64,000 bases of DNA from Larix kaempferi (GCA_027924585.1 BSBM01000036.1:2418001-2482000); one strand, 5' to 3'; counted from the stretch's first letter, positions 50,776 to 62,784 are shown. Numbers and translations are program-made. Notes: a model not told the origin generated them from the sequence alone.

Positions 50776-51912
50776 CTAGAATGTAGAGGTCATCGGTGCC
50801 TCGGAGTAAAGTATGGGTCCTACTGAGGAAATGAATGAGGTAGTTGCACCACCAACAGGTTGTTCCACCATGGGGAGAACATTTTCAGGTGTGGCGGGGG
50901 CCTTGGGATCGTAGTAGGTGAGTTGGTCGACCTTGACCACGCGTCCCTCATGGGGGAGCTGCATGGTACGAAAAATGGATGAGGCGACCGCCTGCATGGC
51001 ATACATGTAGCTGTGACCAAGTAAGAGGTTATAGTCGAGTTGGGCATTGATGACCTCAATGTCAATGAGCACGGTTTTACCCACGAGCTGTATGGGGACA
51101 TTAGCTAAGAGACCTTGGGGTTGTGCCGAACGGCTGTCATAGGCTCGCAATGCAGTGGTGGACTGCTGGAGAGTAGGGGATCCCAACTTCTGCCAAACGA
51201 ATGTGGACATGACGCATGTAGAGGCCCCTTCATCGATAATGCACCGATGGATGACAAGATTCCGAATAGAAACGGAAACTTGGAATGCTAAACTGGAAGG
51301 CAGTCGTGATTCGGACTGGTCTGAATCAAATGCGATCAGCTGTGAATCATTGGGGTCAATGGCGCCAATGGAAGAGAGTAAAGTCTTGCGCTGTGAATGA
51401 CAGATTTTCAAAACTTCTAAAGTAGACATGGCTACAGGAGACTGGGCTAAGTTGTCGACAATGTTGTAATTCGACGCAACACCAGCATTGGGATTATTGT
51501 TGATGCGATGAAGTGGGAAGCGAGGAGCTTTGGGAGCGCCATCAAGTGGAGCCGGAGGTATACGTAACATTTGATCTGTGGGATTAACGTTAGTGTTGTT
51601 GTCGGCGGGAGGGGCTTCAGAGGTGGAGCCATATTGGTTCCAACGGGTTTGGAGGTTGGCATCGGTAGTTGACATCATCAACAAATGGTGAGTACCTGAA
51701 TCAAACATGGGTTGATCAGGGGCTGCATAAGTGATCTGTTGTGGTGGCACGTTGCCCTGTGGGGGAGCTAACGGCTGAGTGTTCACTACACCCTGGTTTG
51801 GAAAGGGGTTTTGCAGCACCAAAGGTTGATGTTGGGGTGGTGGAGGGTTGGGAGGTGGCTGAGGAGCCGCTTTCCCTTGACGATGGGCATCGTCGGTCCA
51901 GAGTTGCCGAGC
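50776..51912 (-). pseudogene. Gypsy protease region
   Basis: The frame 51822-50776 is in register with the gag knuckle frame. The active site is IIDEGASTCVMS (about 51245-51210), the DEGAS variant of the D-T/S-G-A motif I know from plant Tat/Athila elements. A downstream LLGHSYMYAM matches the protease C-part. A stop (TGA) near 51913 separates it from the gag knuckle, and a stop near 50776 precedes the spacer. Both look like single substitutions. Confidence 0.85.
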
Positions 51913-53690
51913 TCACTCCAAATGTGGGCAAGAATGTGTGTAATGACCATAGACCCCGCAGATAGAACAAGGGTGGTTTGTTTTGAGGTTATTATTTCTA
52001 GGCTGCTTGGGATTTCGATCCAGATTGCGGTTGGGAGGAGCAGCATTGTTATTTTGCAGAGGATTGGGAGGTGGAGGACCTTGCTGCTGTTGTTGGTTAT
52101 TACCGCGGTTACGACCTCTACCACGGTTCGGTTGCGCACCTTGGTTGCGCTGGTTGTTTTGGTTCTGGGGCTGGTTGTGCTGTGTGTACACTTTCCCTTG
52201 AGCAGTGGGAGGATTTTGGTTCGCCGCAGGTGCGGGAGCAGGTTGTGGTGGATAATAAGCCTGTGGGGCTGGAGGTGGTCCAGTTACCTGCTGGGGTTGT
52301 TGGTAACCCTGAGCTATTGGAGTTGTTGGGTTAGTTGCCACATCTTGTTGCGGGTAATACATTGGTTGAGGTGCAGCTGGGGGGGTGTATGCAGGTGGTG
52401 CATGACCAAAATACTGAGGTGGACATGAAGGTCCATGGGTATGGTGGTGATGTGCCATGGGAGCATATGAACTGGTTGCTTCAGACTAAGATGTAGCCCG
52501 CGAAAGGTCGGGACCATGGCTAGGGTTTGCAATGGAAAAGGGTTGGGGATGCGAGGCCATATGACCAATATGCCATCAGCGGCATGGGATGCCCCCGGCG
52601 TATCATGTTGGGATGACTCGCCCCGAGGGGCGTCCGGTATAATGGTATACAGATAACCCGACTGGGCGTAAATGAGATCAAACTGTTGGGCTTTGAGGAT
52701 GGCCTCTTCTTCAGACTGGGGTCTTTCGGATGCCACATCCTTCACAATGAGAGGGAGAAGGGATTTTAGAAACCAATATAGGAAGATATGGTCGTCTAAC
52801 TTGATTTTGCGGAGGCTTCGGTGTCGACGCCACTCATGAATGTGGTCAGTGATGTGGGTGACCATGTTCTGTCTGCAAGACAGTAGGATCTCGACGCCTG
52901 CATCATAGCGGACAGATAACTGAAAGAACTGCAGGAAGGTCGAGGCAAGGGAGGTAAAGGTGGCATGCGTCCCATGGGGCTGCTCGATATACCACTTAGC
53001 TGCAGAGCCAGTGAAGGTGCGCTGTAATAGACGGAGGTGGACAGAGTCGTCCACTATGGAGTTGGAGGAACACCATAGATGGAAGGACATGATATGGTTT
53101 TGGGGGTCCTCACCTGTCTTGCCCTCAAACTTAGGGATGTCAGAGTGGAGTTTGGTGGGCATGTGAGGACACGCAGGATCGTGTCTGATAGGATCATTGG
53201 TGAGCCTGGCTAAGTCTGGCAAGTTCAGACTTGCCATGTATGGTAAGCTAGCAAATGTAGTGACTAGGAATTGGACATTCCTAGTCATGGTGGTATGATG
53301 TAGGGGTCCAGTAGTGCCTAAAGGTATGCTAGATATTGCAGGTATGTGTCCTCCAATAGGTGTGGTCTGGTATGGGCCAGCGCTTCCAAGTGCAACATGG
53401 GTTACACTTGGGTTAGGAATAGTAGTGGTGATTCCTGGAATCTAGGTTGTGGAACTGAGAGGGGGTGTGACCCCTATATTCGGCATACCCATAACAGGTG
53501 GTGGCCCTGTGTTGGGAATTCCTATAACAGGAGGTGGCCCTGTGTTGGGAATTCCTAAGGGTGGAGTGTTGTCCATATTAGGCATACCCATGGGGGTGGG
53601 TGTTTCCATGGATGGCACCACAGTAGAAGGGTCTGTAGACGTCTCTCCTATGGTGCTGGTAAAAAGTGGGTCAAAAGGTGTTCCAGCCAT
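51913..53690 (-). pseudogene. Gypsy gag with CCHC knuckle
   Basis: Likely start ATG 53690, because a stop lies a short way upstream in the same frame. The N-part is Pro-rich (MAGTPFDPLFTSTIGE) with an in-frame TAG near 53442. The gag core in 53288-52314 has DIPKFEGKTGEDPQNHIMSF and RLLQRTFTGSAAKWY, the retrotransposon gag domain. A frameshift around 52.46-52.55 kb moves into the frame 52458-51913. That frame is Pro/Gln/Asn-rich and ends with the knuckle CSICGVYGHYTHSC (about 51970-51929). Confidence 0.88.
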
Positions 53691-54042
53691 AATGTTGGTT
53701 GGGAATAACGCAGTGGGGTTTTCGGATTCTGCCTCAGAATCAGAAGTGAAGTGAGGTGTGTCAGAATCGGATGACCATATGGTTGACCGATGATGTGTCG
53801 AGTCAAGGGATAAGGCTCAGTGTCGGTGACGTGGTGAGCCAAGTAGACTGAACTCTGGGAGTTCGCCCTGAAGACGACGAGAGAGTCTAAAATTCTCAAT
53901 GGTGAGAAATAAGTTTTTTGTGAAAAAATCTTATGTGTAAAAATGGTAATGTATAAAAAACTCAAAACCCTAATGCAACCAAGGGTGCAAGAAGGGGAGT
54001 GAAAATAAAGGCTCTCAAGACAAAAAATCAACCTCAAAAAGG

Positions 54043-54074
54043 CACTTATTATAGCAGATGTGCTATAATAAGTG
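54043..54074. other. Perfect 14-bp stem-loop upstream of gag
   Basis: Arms cacttattatagca (54043-54056) and tgctataataagtg (54061-54074) are perfect reverse complements around a 4-nt loop. It lies in the gypsy leader about 350 bp upstream of the gag ATG (minus strand). It could be an RNA structure for packaging, dimerisation or translation, by analogy only. Confidence 0.8.
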
Positions 54075-54779
54075 GAGGGATGCAAAAAATGGTCAGAGTA
54101 CCAACATGCAAACAGCTTCTAGAAAAAATAGGTGTAACTAGACCAAAGGTGGGTTGAATCATGCAAAAACCTAACTAAAAGTATTGTGAATCAACAAACG
54201 ATATTCTCTGCAAGGTGATGAAATCCAAGTCAAACAATATGAGTGTTGAGTCAACGGCTAGATATCCCCCTACCGGGAGGGACACCGGGTAATCAATCCT
54301 AAAGAATGGCTACTAGGATACTCCGTTCATGACACGTCGAGAAAAGGTAAATATGCCGTTTGGTCCTTTATCGCAATACCCCCATACAGGGATATCCCGA
54401 GAACTGCGAATGGTAGCCCTTCGGTTACTGAATGGATTTTGGAATTCCACTCAGGATTCCGGAACCATCCTCGCGACTTCAACCCTCCTAGGGGAGAGGC
54501 CTTCCCATAAACCAGTTGTGACCGTGCCAATAAATACTAGGAGATTTTAGCTCCCTAAAGGACAACAACTATGTCTCAGATGTAATAACTGAGGGGTGTT
54601 ATTGGAACACCTATCCCCTCAATACTACCTAGCTACAAAGTTCTTTTAGTGTTCCCCAAGTGGGGTTAAAAGTGGGTTGAAATTAGGGTAAGTTTTAAGG
54701 CTCAGTTTAAAATTAGTGTTTGAGTGGGTGTACGTGTGATATTTTAAACTGAAATTGAAAAAGTAAATGCTAAGTATTC

Positions 54780-54910
54780 AAAAAACAAAGGATCTTTTGA
54801 AATACAAAGCAAATATTATGACTTTTTCAATAAATGGAAATGAAATGCTTTACAAAGACTATTCAAAAAACAAAGGATCTTTTGAAATATGAAAGCAAAT
54901 AATGTAACTT
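54780..54910. repeat. About 90-bp direct duplication in the gypsy leader
   Basis: attcaaaaaacaaaggatct begins near 54777 and again near 54863. Similarity continues with gaaatac/tgaaagcaaat. Confidence 0.75.
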
Positions 54911-55169
54911 CTTTCATAAATAAATGGATTTTGTTTTCAACAATTGCTATGGGCAAAATATTAAAGAAGCAAACAGTAAAAAACTTTAATCTAGATAAAA
55001 TGCAAAATAGATCCTTCTTTCAATTTCTGAAAATATTTAAAAAGACTTTTTCACATGTGCATTCTAAATAGTAAAATTTTTCTATGGCTGTAAAATATGC
55101 AGGATTTCTAATACTGGGAAATGTGCTATGTGGGCAGAAAATACAATAAGAAATTAATTTTTTAAACGA

Positions 55170-55480
55170 TTCGGCCGAATGAAAAAATTAGCATCGCGGG
55201 TTTTGACAAAAAAGCCGCGATGAACCGCACGGGTTTCTATCGCACAGTCGTGATGGGCAGCGTGGGTTTTGACCGCGAAGCCACGATGTGTAGCGCGGGT
55301 TTTGACCGCGAAGCCGCGATGTGCAGCGCGGGATTTTGTCACATAGTCGCGATGTGTAGCGCGGAAAAGGTCCGCCAAGCCGCGATGTGCAGCGCGCTAA
55401 CGGGCTGCGAAGCCGCGGTGAACTGCGCGGAAAAAAGCCGCGCAGTCGCGATGAGCCGCGCGACTGTTGGGAAAAAAGCC
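55170..55480. repeat. GC-rich minisatellite in the gypsy leader
   Basis: Degenerate units of about 35-40 bp built on ccgcgatg.gcagcgcggg and ttttgaccgcgaagcc are repeated about eight times. It is strikingly GC-rich and CpG-dense against the AT-rich surroundings. Long frames on both strands here (for example 55220-55516 plus, 55565-55188 minus) are repeat artefacts. Confidence 0.85.
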
Positions 55481-55679
55481 ACGAGGCGAAATCCATACGC
55501 GGATGCCGAAAAATGAACTCGAAAATTGAGAATTTCGGGCTGTTAATGGCTAAAAAATGGGCCAAGATCTAGAACAGCAATGGATTTGCTGTCTAGGGTG
55601 GTAGATCTATGAATTAAACTAACAAATACTATCAAAAAATAAGATCTAAAGCAAAAGTGAGATCTAAAGATTCAAAAAG

Positions 55680-55697
55680 CAGCGGAGTCCCCAAAAA
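55680..55697 (-). other. Candidate gypsy primer binding site
   Basis: On the minus strand, just after the 5' LTR end, the sequence reads gtttttggggactccgctgc. It matches the tRNA-Arg-type PBS I recall (tggcgactccgctg) with one mismatch. Confidence 0.55.
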
Positions 55698-55698
55698 C

Positions 55699-56402
55699 TG
55701 TTGGCTTGGTTTTGCAACCAAGCTTAGTGCTATGGGCACCTGCTAACTAGTAGCTGCAGTTTCAATAGAAATAAATAACAATAAACTAAATTTAAACTAA
55801 ACTAAACTAGCATGTGCATTTTGAATTAAAGAACAAGAACAAGAAAGATAAAAAATATTTTTTTGTATTGACAATGGGGGCAAGCAAATGCTTGCAATAA
55901 GAATACCTTCGATTGATGAAGATATTCGGGAAGCTCCAATGGTGAGCAGCTCCAATCTCCAATGGGTCCTTTCTCCAAGGTTGCTACAATGGCCAAAACT
56001 CAAGGGAGATTTTGGCAGCATGAGGATAGGAATATGGATGGATGTGAAATGAGGAGCCCCTACCACCTTTTAAGAAGTTTTGGTGGTGGGGAATACCATT
56101 TGTGGTTTTGTGGAAACCAATGGTATTGACCAACATGGTTTAGGTACTTTTCCCTCCTTTTTTCCTTTTTTGAATAAAATTAATATTTTTATTCCCTTTT
56201 TAATATTTTGGGAATTTGGACCATTTTTTAGGGTTTTTTTATGCTTTTTTAGGAAAAATAATCTTTTTGAGTGGGAAAAAGGGGTGTACTAAGGTCTTTT
56301 GGTGACCTTTTGTTGGCTTCAGAGGCTCAGATGGTGGAAAAGTGGACAAATGGGTCATGTGAATAAGGAAATGAGCTAGTGAGCACTTTTTAGGTGTTAA
56401 CA
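55699..56402 (-). repeat. 5' LTR of the gypsy element
   Basis: 704 bp. Same terminal sequences as the 43805-44500 copy, with an extra 7-8 bp in a T-rich stretch near 56160 and about ten substitutions by eye. Confidence 0.93.
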
Positions 56403-57008
56403 CCATGGTCAATGCATTACATTATGTCTCACATGTGATTTTCCTTCACATTTCCTCACTAAGAATAATGCCAACAACATCATCAAATTTCAAAGTTTTT
56501 GAACGAATTACCGAGTTACTTACAGCCATGACCAAGCCATTCTAGCTTTCTGCCAATGAACACAACATTATAAGAGCCCTAACCTCATCTTTAAAGTTCG
56601 CTTTTATAGAACTTAGCTGATTTGTAATCATATTAAATTCATTTAAATGATTAGCAACAGATCCACCTTCTGACATCTTCATATTAAATAAACACTTTAT
56701 TAGAAATACCTTGTTGGAGGCCGAGGGTTTTTTATATAGCTTACCCAATGCGCTCATCAGACCCTCCGTTGTCTTTTATTTGAAATATTAAAATCCACCG
56801 ATGAAGCTAGGAATAGCCATATTGTTCCCAGTGCCTTTCTCTCAAGAACCTCCCATTCTTCGTTTTTCATAGTCGCCTGTTGTTTTGCTTTTCCTCTCAA
56901 CGATAGGAATATATATTTCTGGTACAGATAGTCCTCCATTTACATCTTCCATAACTGGTATTTTTTGCCATTAAATTTCTTGACCTTCAACTTTTCTACT
57001 TCTGCCAT
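56403..57008 (-). pseudogene. Copia gag (N-terminal part), cut by the gypsy insertion
   Basis: ATG 57008 begins MAEVEKLKVKKFNGKKYQLW, followed by an in-frame TAA at about 56940 and the block MEDYLYQKYIFLSLRGKAKQ. A frameshift near 56770 leads into MSALGKLYKKPSASNKVFLI and MKMSEGGSVANHLNEFNMIT. These are the plant copia gag (UBN2) blocks. The coding sequence continues on the far side of the gypsy element at 43804. Confidence 0.92.
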
Positions 57009-57068
57009 TTCTCCCACTCTAACCAGGAACCCTTCTTTCTTGCGAGTTTATCTGCCAAATAGACCTTT

Positions 57069-57081
57069 GGCTCTGCTACCA
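57069..57081 (-). other. Copia primer binding site
   Basis: Minus strand tggtagcagagcc, two bases after the LTR end ctaaca. It is the initiator tRNA-Met type with one variation from tggtatcagagc. Confidence 0.85.
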
Positions 57082-57083
57082 AT

Positions 57084-57687
57084 TGTTAGAAAAACATGAT
57101 TTCATAGCAATAAAAATAAACTAGATGCAAATATAAATCACATAAAACACATTACAAGAGAAACAACAATATAACATGGTTCACCCAAGATGGGCTACGT
57201 CCACATAGAAATTGCCAGTCCTTATTTTATACCATCCAACAAATGAAAGGATACAACCTGCAGCACATCTGCTGCAACTTCCTCTTCAATCTCTCACAAT
57301 CTCGCTTACACAATCATAGAGATCTTTATAATGCTACAATACACAACCGTATTACAATGCCTTCCTTTTTTAAGAGGAATTACCATTGGAAAATACTATG
57401 GAACACCCAATACCATGGGCCCGTAAATCACCCATTATTCAGCAAGTCAAGACTATGAAATTTTAACATTTTACAAGGCATTTTTCTCCAAAATTTTCGC
57501 TATGGGAGCGCTTCCCCTGAATCCACGCCATGGGGGATCCCAATCTAGTCGTATCCCCCCGATGGACCCCCCATGGTGACCATTTTGGGGGGGGGAATCA
57601 CCCCCAAACCCACCCATCATGGGCTAGGATCCAGACACGGTTGAAACATGACCTTTGAATAAGGAAGATCAGGCTCCACAACCAACA
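57084..57687 (-). repeat. 5' LTR of the interrupted copia element
   Basis: Minus strand starts tgttggttgtggag (57687) and ends tttttctaaca (57084), 604 bp. It contains a G-rich tract (plus strand C-rich, 57490-57610) like the LTR-like segment at 42.3-42.6 kb. Confidence 0.8.
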
Positions 57688-57784
57688 AATTCAACGTGGA
57701 AGGGGATTATGCTTGGTTCCTAGATCAACAACTCCCATCACGCAGGGAACATATGGTAAGATATTAGAGATAATGTAACCATTA

Positions 57785-58100
57785 GGTGTTTATATCTTAG
57801 AATTTGGGGTGGAGTAACATTTATGCTTTTCCTAGATTGCAGGAGGATGGGACAAGTGTATTGTTGAGATTGATTTTATGGCAATAGTTCCAAATTCAAA
57901 CAATTATAAAAGAAAAACGAATATAAAAAATAACTAGTAGTTGGGTAACTGATAGCTTATGCATGGATAACTCTTAGTTGGTGCATGGATAACAAGGAAA
58001 ACAACTCGTTTAACTAGAGAAAATAAAATCTAACTTATTTGTGCCACTTAACTTGTGGCGTGTTTGTGTTCACTAGCCACAAGTTAAGAGGCTGTGCTAG
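57785..58100 (+). repeat. Dispersed repeat R, copy 3
   Basis: Aligns with copy 1 at 14070-14345 at its left part, and inverted with copy 2 at 15505-15745 at its right part, including the stretch around gccacaagttaa. The 80-aa frame at 58094-58336 just beyond it has no recognised domain. Confidence 0.7.
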
Positions 58101-58868
58101 TTTTTATTACAATTAAGTCATTTCTTCTAGATTTCTTTTCTATCCTCACTAATTCTTCCACAATAATGTGTTTTATGGTTACTTGTGGCGTATTCGACCT
58201 CCTTACTACTAATGCGTTCGGAAGCTTCAATTTACCCTCCTGTTGTTACGATGGTTACAAGTATATAGATGAGGGCTTGTTGATTAAACATGGAAACATT
58301 ATTGGAATGTTTATTCCCCCTCTTATTTCTCTATAGATTAACTATGGGGCTACGATGTAATACCTTGCCTGCTAACTTGTTCTTTATTTATAGATTTATG
58401 AGCTCTCTATAGGTAGAATATATATAAGAATGTTGTATTGTTATTTCTTTTATGAGCTCTCAATAAAATAATTCTTTTATATGAGTTTTGCACTCTCACT
58501 GTGATGATTGAATGATGTATTATGTTATATTCTTATTTACCAGCCGAAGAACACGCCTTCATGTTGGAAATCTATGTGTGTATGTGTAGGCTATCCATTG
58601 GGTTTTTCCTAATATGCAAATGAATTATTTTAGCTTTTGACCCAATACGATGAGTGAGATGCCAAAATTTACAAGTATGCATACCATGATAACGTTGGGT
58701 TTCATATTCTACAGGGCTCAAATTTGTCCTTGTTTGAATTCATAAATATTGCTAGGTTGGCTTAAATCAAGGGAGAACTACACATATCAGAATTTACTGC
58801 GCAGGTTTTACAGTTTGCAACTTACTGGAATTTACTGCGTAGATCTACTGTTTACTGCACAAATATTT
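58101..58868. other. Unassigned AT-rich sequence
   Basis: Nothing recognised. Recurrent tttactgcgcagg and tttactgcacaaa-like words near 58797-58868 resemble the ends of the copia LTRs at 17.57 and 22.96 kb, but the match is short. Confidence 0.4.
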
Positions 58869-58869
58869 T

Positions 58870-61195
58870 AGATAATGTAATGTCCCCATCCAAATAAATT
58901 ACTTGATTCTCTTTTTTTAGATAATGTAATGTCCCCATCCAAATAAATTTTCATGAAGGAAAAATTCCACTAACCTACTAGTTCCCTAGGTTGGGGTGGA
59001 AGCATTAAAACTTGGAATAAGGGAGCTACAAGACCCAAATTGACCTTAGACTTCCAAATTCACATTAATTGGGTCTAATCAATAATAATAAAAATAAAAA
59101 TAAGGTGGAATTGGGTCATGAGGGCGCATAAGAGGGTGTGGGACCCACATGTGGCAAGATTCCCCAGTATAGATGGCATCATTCTCACATCAATTTGAGT
59201 CCAAGGTGGAGGGTAATGTACTTGGGGAAGGTGAAGAGGCAATATTCATGGAAAAAATCAAGGAATCTCGAGTTGGAGTGGAATATTAACTCCCAAGGAA
59301 GAGGAAGAGGCATCATAGAGAAATTGTGACACTTGTAGCTAGATTCCATGGCATCTATGACAACCATGATGAAGGAATCTATGACAAGTATGAAAAATTC
59401 AGACTTGATTGCAGCCCTATGACGAATTTGACATATCAGGGCTAAAAATATCCACCAAGAGGGTGCATAGAGGGAGTTATGGTCAACCAAGATTCCCAAT
59501 TTGAATTGGGGAAAGAGAAGTGCAAGGAAGAAGTGGACAAGTGTCTCATGAAGGAATCTACCACCAATTCAAGTTGAGTGAGACCCTTGGAGGGAATTCG
59601 AGCTCATGAGTCCACTTGAGGTTAATAAAAGAGGAGGATGAGTCACAGGAGCATATTTTTTTATCCTTTTTTTTGCACTCTTGGAGAGCTTTGTTTTTCC
59701 ATTTCACGATGGGTGTTTACCTTCCCTTCTATTAAACGAATTTACAAGGTGAAACATCCCTGTCAAATTTGGTTGGAGGAGAGGCCATTTTGCAACCTAC
59801 CCAGTGCTTCAAAACATTTTATGTTTGTGGAAAAACATTACTTTAACTTTTATTGTAAAGTTTTATATTAATGACCAAGATGGTCAAGGATGACTGTAAA
59901 TGAATAATATTGTTATTTAAATAAATTAAAATAGGAGACACTCACCCAAAGAGACTATTGAAGAGTGCTCACTGACCCACTAGGAGGAATGAAAACTGGT
60001 GTAGAAGGAAATGGACAAGTGGCAACATCTGAACTCATTTACTAGCTGTTGTTATGGGACAGCTACCCTAAAAATGTGGTCATGTTCCCCAAGGATGATA
60101 GAACTAAGCTGATGGCTCATTGAATGCAAAATTGACCACTAAATACCTAGGCAATCTTTATATAGCCATTGAATTTGAGCAGGAGCTCATATATTCTTTG
60201 ATGAGAGAACTTTTCCTTTTGGTGTTAGAATTGATCCCACAAGAGATTCAATGAGGGGAAGCTATGTAATGAGTTGCAGAGTAAGACTATCTTATTCTTG
60301 CTAAATGCAGAGGTAGAGCCATCTATGCAAGTCTTAATGATTGTTGGAGAACATGAGTATGATATATATGCAAGTCTTCATGATTGCTGAAGTACATATG
60401 AGTGGTTTGTATGCAAGTCTTCTTGATTGCTGAAGTACAACCTAAGTATCTTGCTTCTACATGGTTCTTCATCCTGGTGGTTTAGTGAATAGGATCTGGG
60501 GTCCAAAAGCAAGTGATCTTGGCTGCTTTCTGGAGAAGGTTGGGAGGAACGGTCCTCTTTGGGTGTTTTTCCACCCTATCAAGTTATCAGGTTCTACTTG
60601 TTTATGTGTTATTTATTTTTAAACTGTTAATATTATTCTGAAAACTGTATGAATATGTTATCATAGTTTCCAATGTATTTTAGATATCAGTTAGCTGCTC
60701 TAAATGATTGATTTATGAACTGATAAATTATTTCTATAAATTCAATGAATGAATAGATGATATAAAGTGATGAATAAATTATTCCTGTATTTTTCCTTTC
60801 ACCATAGGGTGATGTACTCTAGTACAGGAAGGGTTTAATTAACATAGATTAGAAATGAATGCCATGTTGTGATTAAAATAATGATCTTCTATTTTCTCTA
60901 CCAAAGTAAAGATATTTTCATAAATATGCAAAATGTAACAACTATCAGAACTTAGTAGTCCTAGAGATTACCTATGTTTTATAGTCAAGAAAATAGATAT
61001 CAGATTTAGACTTTATCATTGTTACTGCTCTAATCATTGTATGTATACTTATTATTTAAATAGTTCATTTATAAACAGATTTATAATGATAATCCTAGCA
61101 GTAATAATTTATATATATACAACATCATAAGTGTTTTATACAAAAATACAAATATTTATTATACTCTATAAACTCTCTTCCTGAGAATATGTAAC
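58870..61195 (+). mobile_element. Possible solo LTR of a gypsy-type element
   Basis: Opens with a 49-bp duplicated start (58870 and 58919) containing tgtaatgtccccatcc, an opening I associate with gymnosperm gypsy LTRs. Contains an LTR-like TATA box (ctttatatagcc near 60152) and a possible end gagaatatgtaaca near 61190. No second copy, internal region or convincing target duplication was found. Open frames such as 59185-59499 minus have no domain. Confidence 0.3.
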
Positions 61196-61566
61196 ATCCT
61201 TCAAATTCGACTCCTATTGTTATTACTCAAGTGTAAATGTAATTATGAATTTTGTAAATGGCCCTGGTGAGGAGCTCAAGGCCAAGGCCCCACCAGTGGA
61301 CCATGAGTTAGTGTTATGTTTTTAAGTCTTAGATTAATCCTAGAACGCTAAAGAATAGCAATGAGACTAAACGATAAGTAACAAAACCCACCGATAAGAA
61401 AGGGAGCCATGTGTTGATTGACCATATCACAACTTATCATATTGAAATATGATGAATGAGGATATGAGTTTGTCCTAGTAAAAATTACTATTCACCCTAA
61501 AAAATCTTGGTAGGATACTATAGCCTAAGTCATTTTAATCCTGTTATGATTAAGGCATAATAATAG

Positions 61567-61570
<4 letters not shown>

Positions 61571-61606
<36 letters not shown>
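61571..61606. repeat. (TA)18 microsatellite
   Basis: Uninterrupted ta dinucleotides over 36 bp. Confidence 0.95.
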
Positions 61607-61609
<3 letters not shown>

Positions 61610-62640
61610 GGGGACATTATATTATAAATATAACTATTAAGTATATTGAAGGTGTGTCTGATAGAGTTATTAATAGTTAAGATAACTCATTTATACATAT
61701 ATATGATTAGTTAATAGTTGAGATAACTTTTAGAAAAATGTTATATATATATTCTTATGTAAAGGTTGAACTAATAGTGATGATGATTATTAGGTAAATA
61801 TTAAAATATATGTATATTCATGTCTCCATTATAAATGAAAGAGTTAATGAAAAATATTATAAATGAAAGAGTTAATGAAAAATGTGATAAATATTTGAAA
61901 GGAAATTATATATTTATAATTTAAAAAAAGATTTACTATTTATCAATAAACCTAAAGCTAAACCATAACCCTTAGAGAACTAAATATGATTAGTCTAGAC
62001 CAATCGAATAAAGATCAAGTAAATATTTTATTTTGTTTTGAGAAGAGCATAAGGTTATTCCACATACACCATATTAATAAGATAGAAGAAAGATTTCTTT
62101 AAAAAGATTATTTTTAAGAATTACTTTACTTATAAAATAAAGTAATTATATAAATAAACCCCTTTGAAAAAAGATGGAAGGCACATTTATATTCTTGTTA
62201 AAAGAGATATAAGGTGATTGATATTAGTCAAAAATTGAACACCAAACTATATCCTAAAAAGAGTACTAAGAATAAAATACTTGAATGGATTTATGTATAT
62301 TTAAAAATGCACATAACGTTCATTATAAGATTATAGTCCTATGAGCTTGAATGGATTTATGTATATTTAAAAATGCACATAACATTCATTATAAGATTAT
62401 AGTCCTGGTTTTCATCTCATTCATTCGAGCATGATGCTGTTTTAATTTTTGGATTGTGGAGCACTCAACCGTGAACCTCTTACCACTCGCTCAGTTATGG
62501 AGCACGACACTCATTGACCTCCCACTTGTCGTTTTAATGTGAGGAATCAAACTATTTCATTCCAACCTTTTATGAAGGAATGCCTTCTCCTGGATGGCTG
62601 CCACATGTTCCATACTGTAAGCCAAGTATGCGTGGTGGTG
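61607..62640. other. AT-rich spacer, nothing recognised apart from a tandem duplication
   Basis: No domain or RNA gene recognised. A short 20-bp direct repeat (ataaatgaaagagttaatga) occurs at about 61830 and 61860. Confidence 0.6.
62280..62405. repeat. 66-bp tandem duplication
   Basis: Units start cttgaatggatttatgtata at 62280 and 62346. The copies differ at one base by eye (ataacgttc against ataacattc). Confidence 0.9.
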
Positions 62641-62673
62641 AACAGCCGTTAACTAGTTAGTAGATACTTCTTT

Positions 62674-62784
62674 CTTTATAAGAGAGAGGGGAGTTTTGTC
62701 TTGGGGGGATCTCTCGGAGAAGAATGGGTAAGGAGTTAGGAGCAACTCTCAAGCTGCGTAATGACGGCGAGTACGTTGGAGGTG
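62674..62784 (+). other. Weak candidate first exon with TATA box
   Basis: ctttataaga (about 62674) lies about 45-50 bp upstream of ATG 62724. The codons after it read MGKELGATLKLRNDGEYVGG, with a plausible donor GAG|GTGAG at 62781/62782. Without splicing the frame ends near 62840. I do not recognise the peptide and could not follow a second exon with confidence. It may equally be part of a transcribed repeat. Confidence 0.15.

Larger units (their letters stand above)
43805..56402 (-). mobile_element. Tat/Ogre-like Ty3/gypsy element nested in copia gag
   Basis: 12.6 kb between LTRs 43805-44500 and 55699-56402. Flanks are tcatg (43800-43804) and ccatg (56403-56407), a 5-bp target duplication with one mismatch. 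By eye the LTRs differ at about ten bases and a few small indels (roughly 1-2 percent), so insertion is fairly recent. The PBS region next to the 5' LTR reads tggggactccgctg on the minus strand, close to the tRNA-Arg type I know from Ogre/Tat elements. Order gag, PR, RT, RNase H, INT and the large non-coding flanks fit the Tat lineage. Two frameshifts and several stops inactivate gag-pol. Confidence 0.93.
42634..57687 (-). mobile_element. Ty1/copia element interrupted by a nested gypsy element
   Basis: Reading minus: 5' LTR 57687-57084, PBS 57081-57069, gag 57008-56403, then (after removing 43805-56402) CCHC, protease and integrase 43804-42634. The gag and CCHC parts join sensibly across the nested element. 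The integrase is cut before its end, and RT and RNase H are missing. The gag start (MAEVEKLKVKKFNGKKYQLW) is of a type I associate with conifer copia elements. Confidence 0.88.

Noticed and set aside
51811-52428. 205-codon plus-strand frame over gypsy gag
   Set aside because: It is antisense to the Pro/Gln-rich gag tail with its zinc knuckle and carries no domain of its own.
53648-54085. 145-codon minus frame upstream of gypsy gag
   Set aside because: It overlaps the gag start in another frame, begins within the hairpin and shows no gag or other motif. The element leader explains it.
55188-55572. Long overlapping frames of 98 and 125 codons on both strands
   Set aside because: They are produced by the GC-rich minisatellite, which lacks stop codons in several frames.
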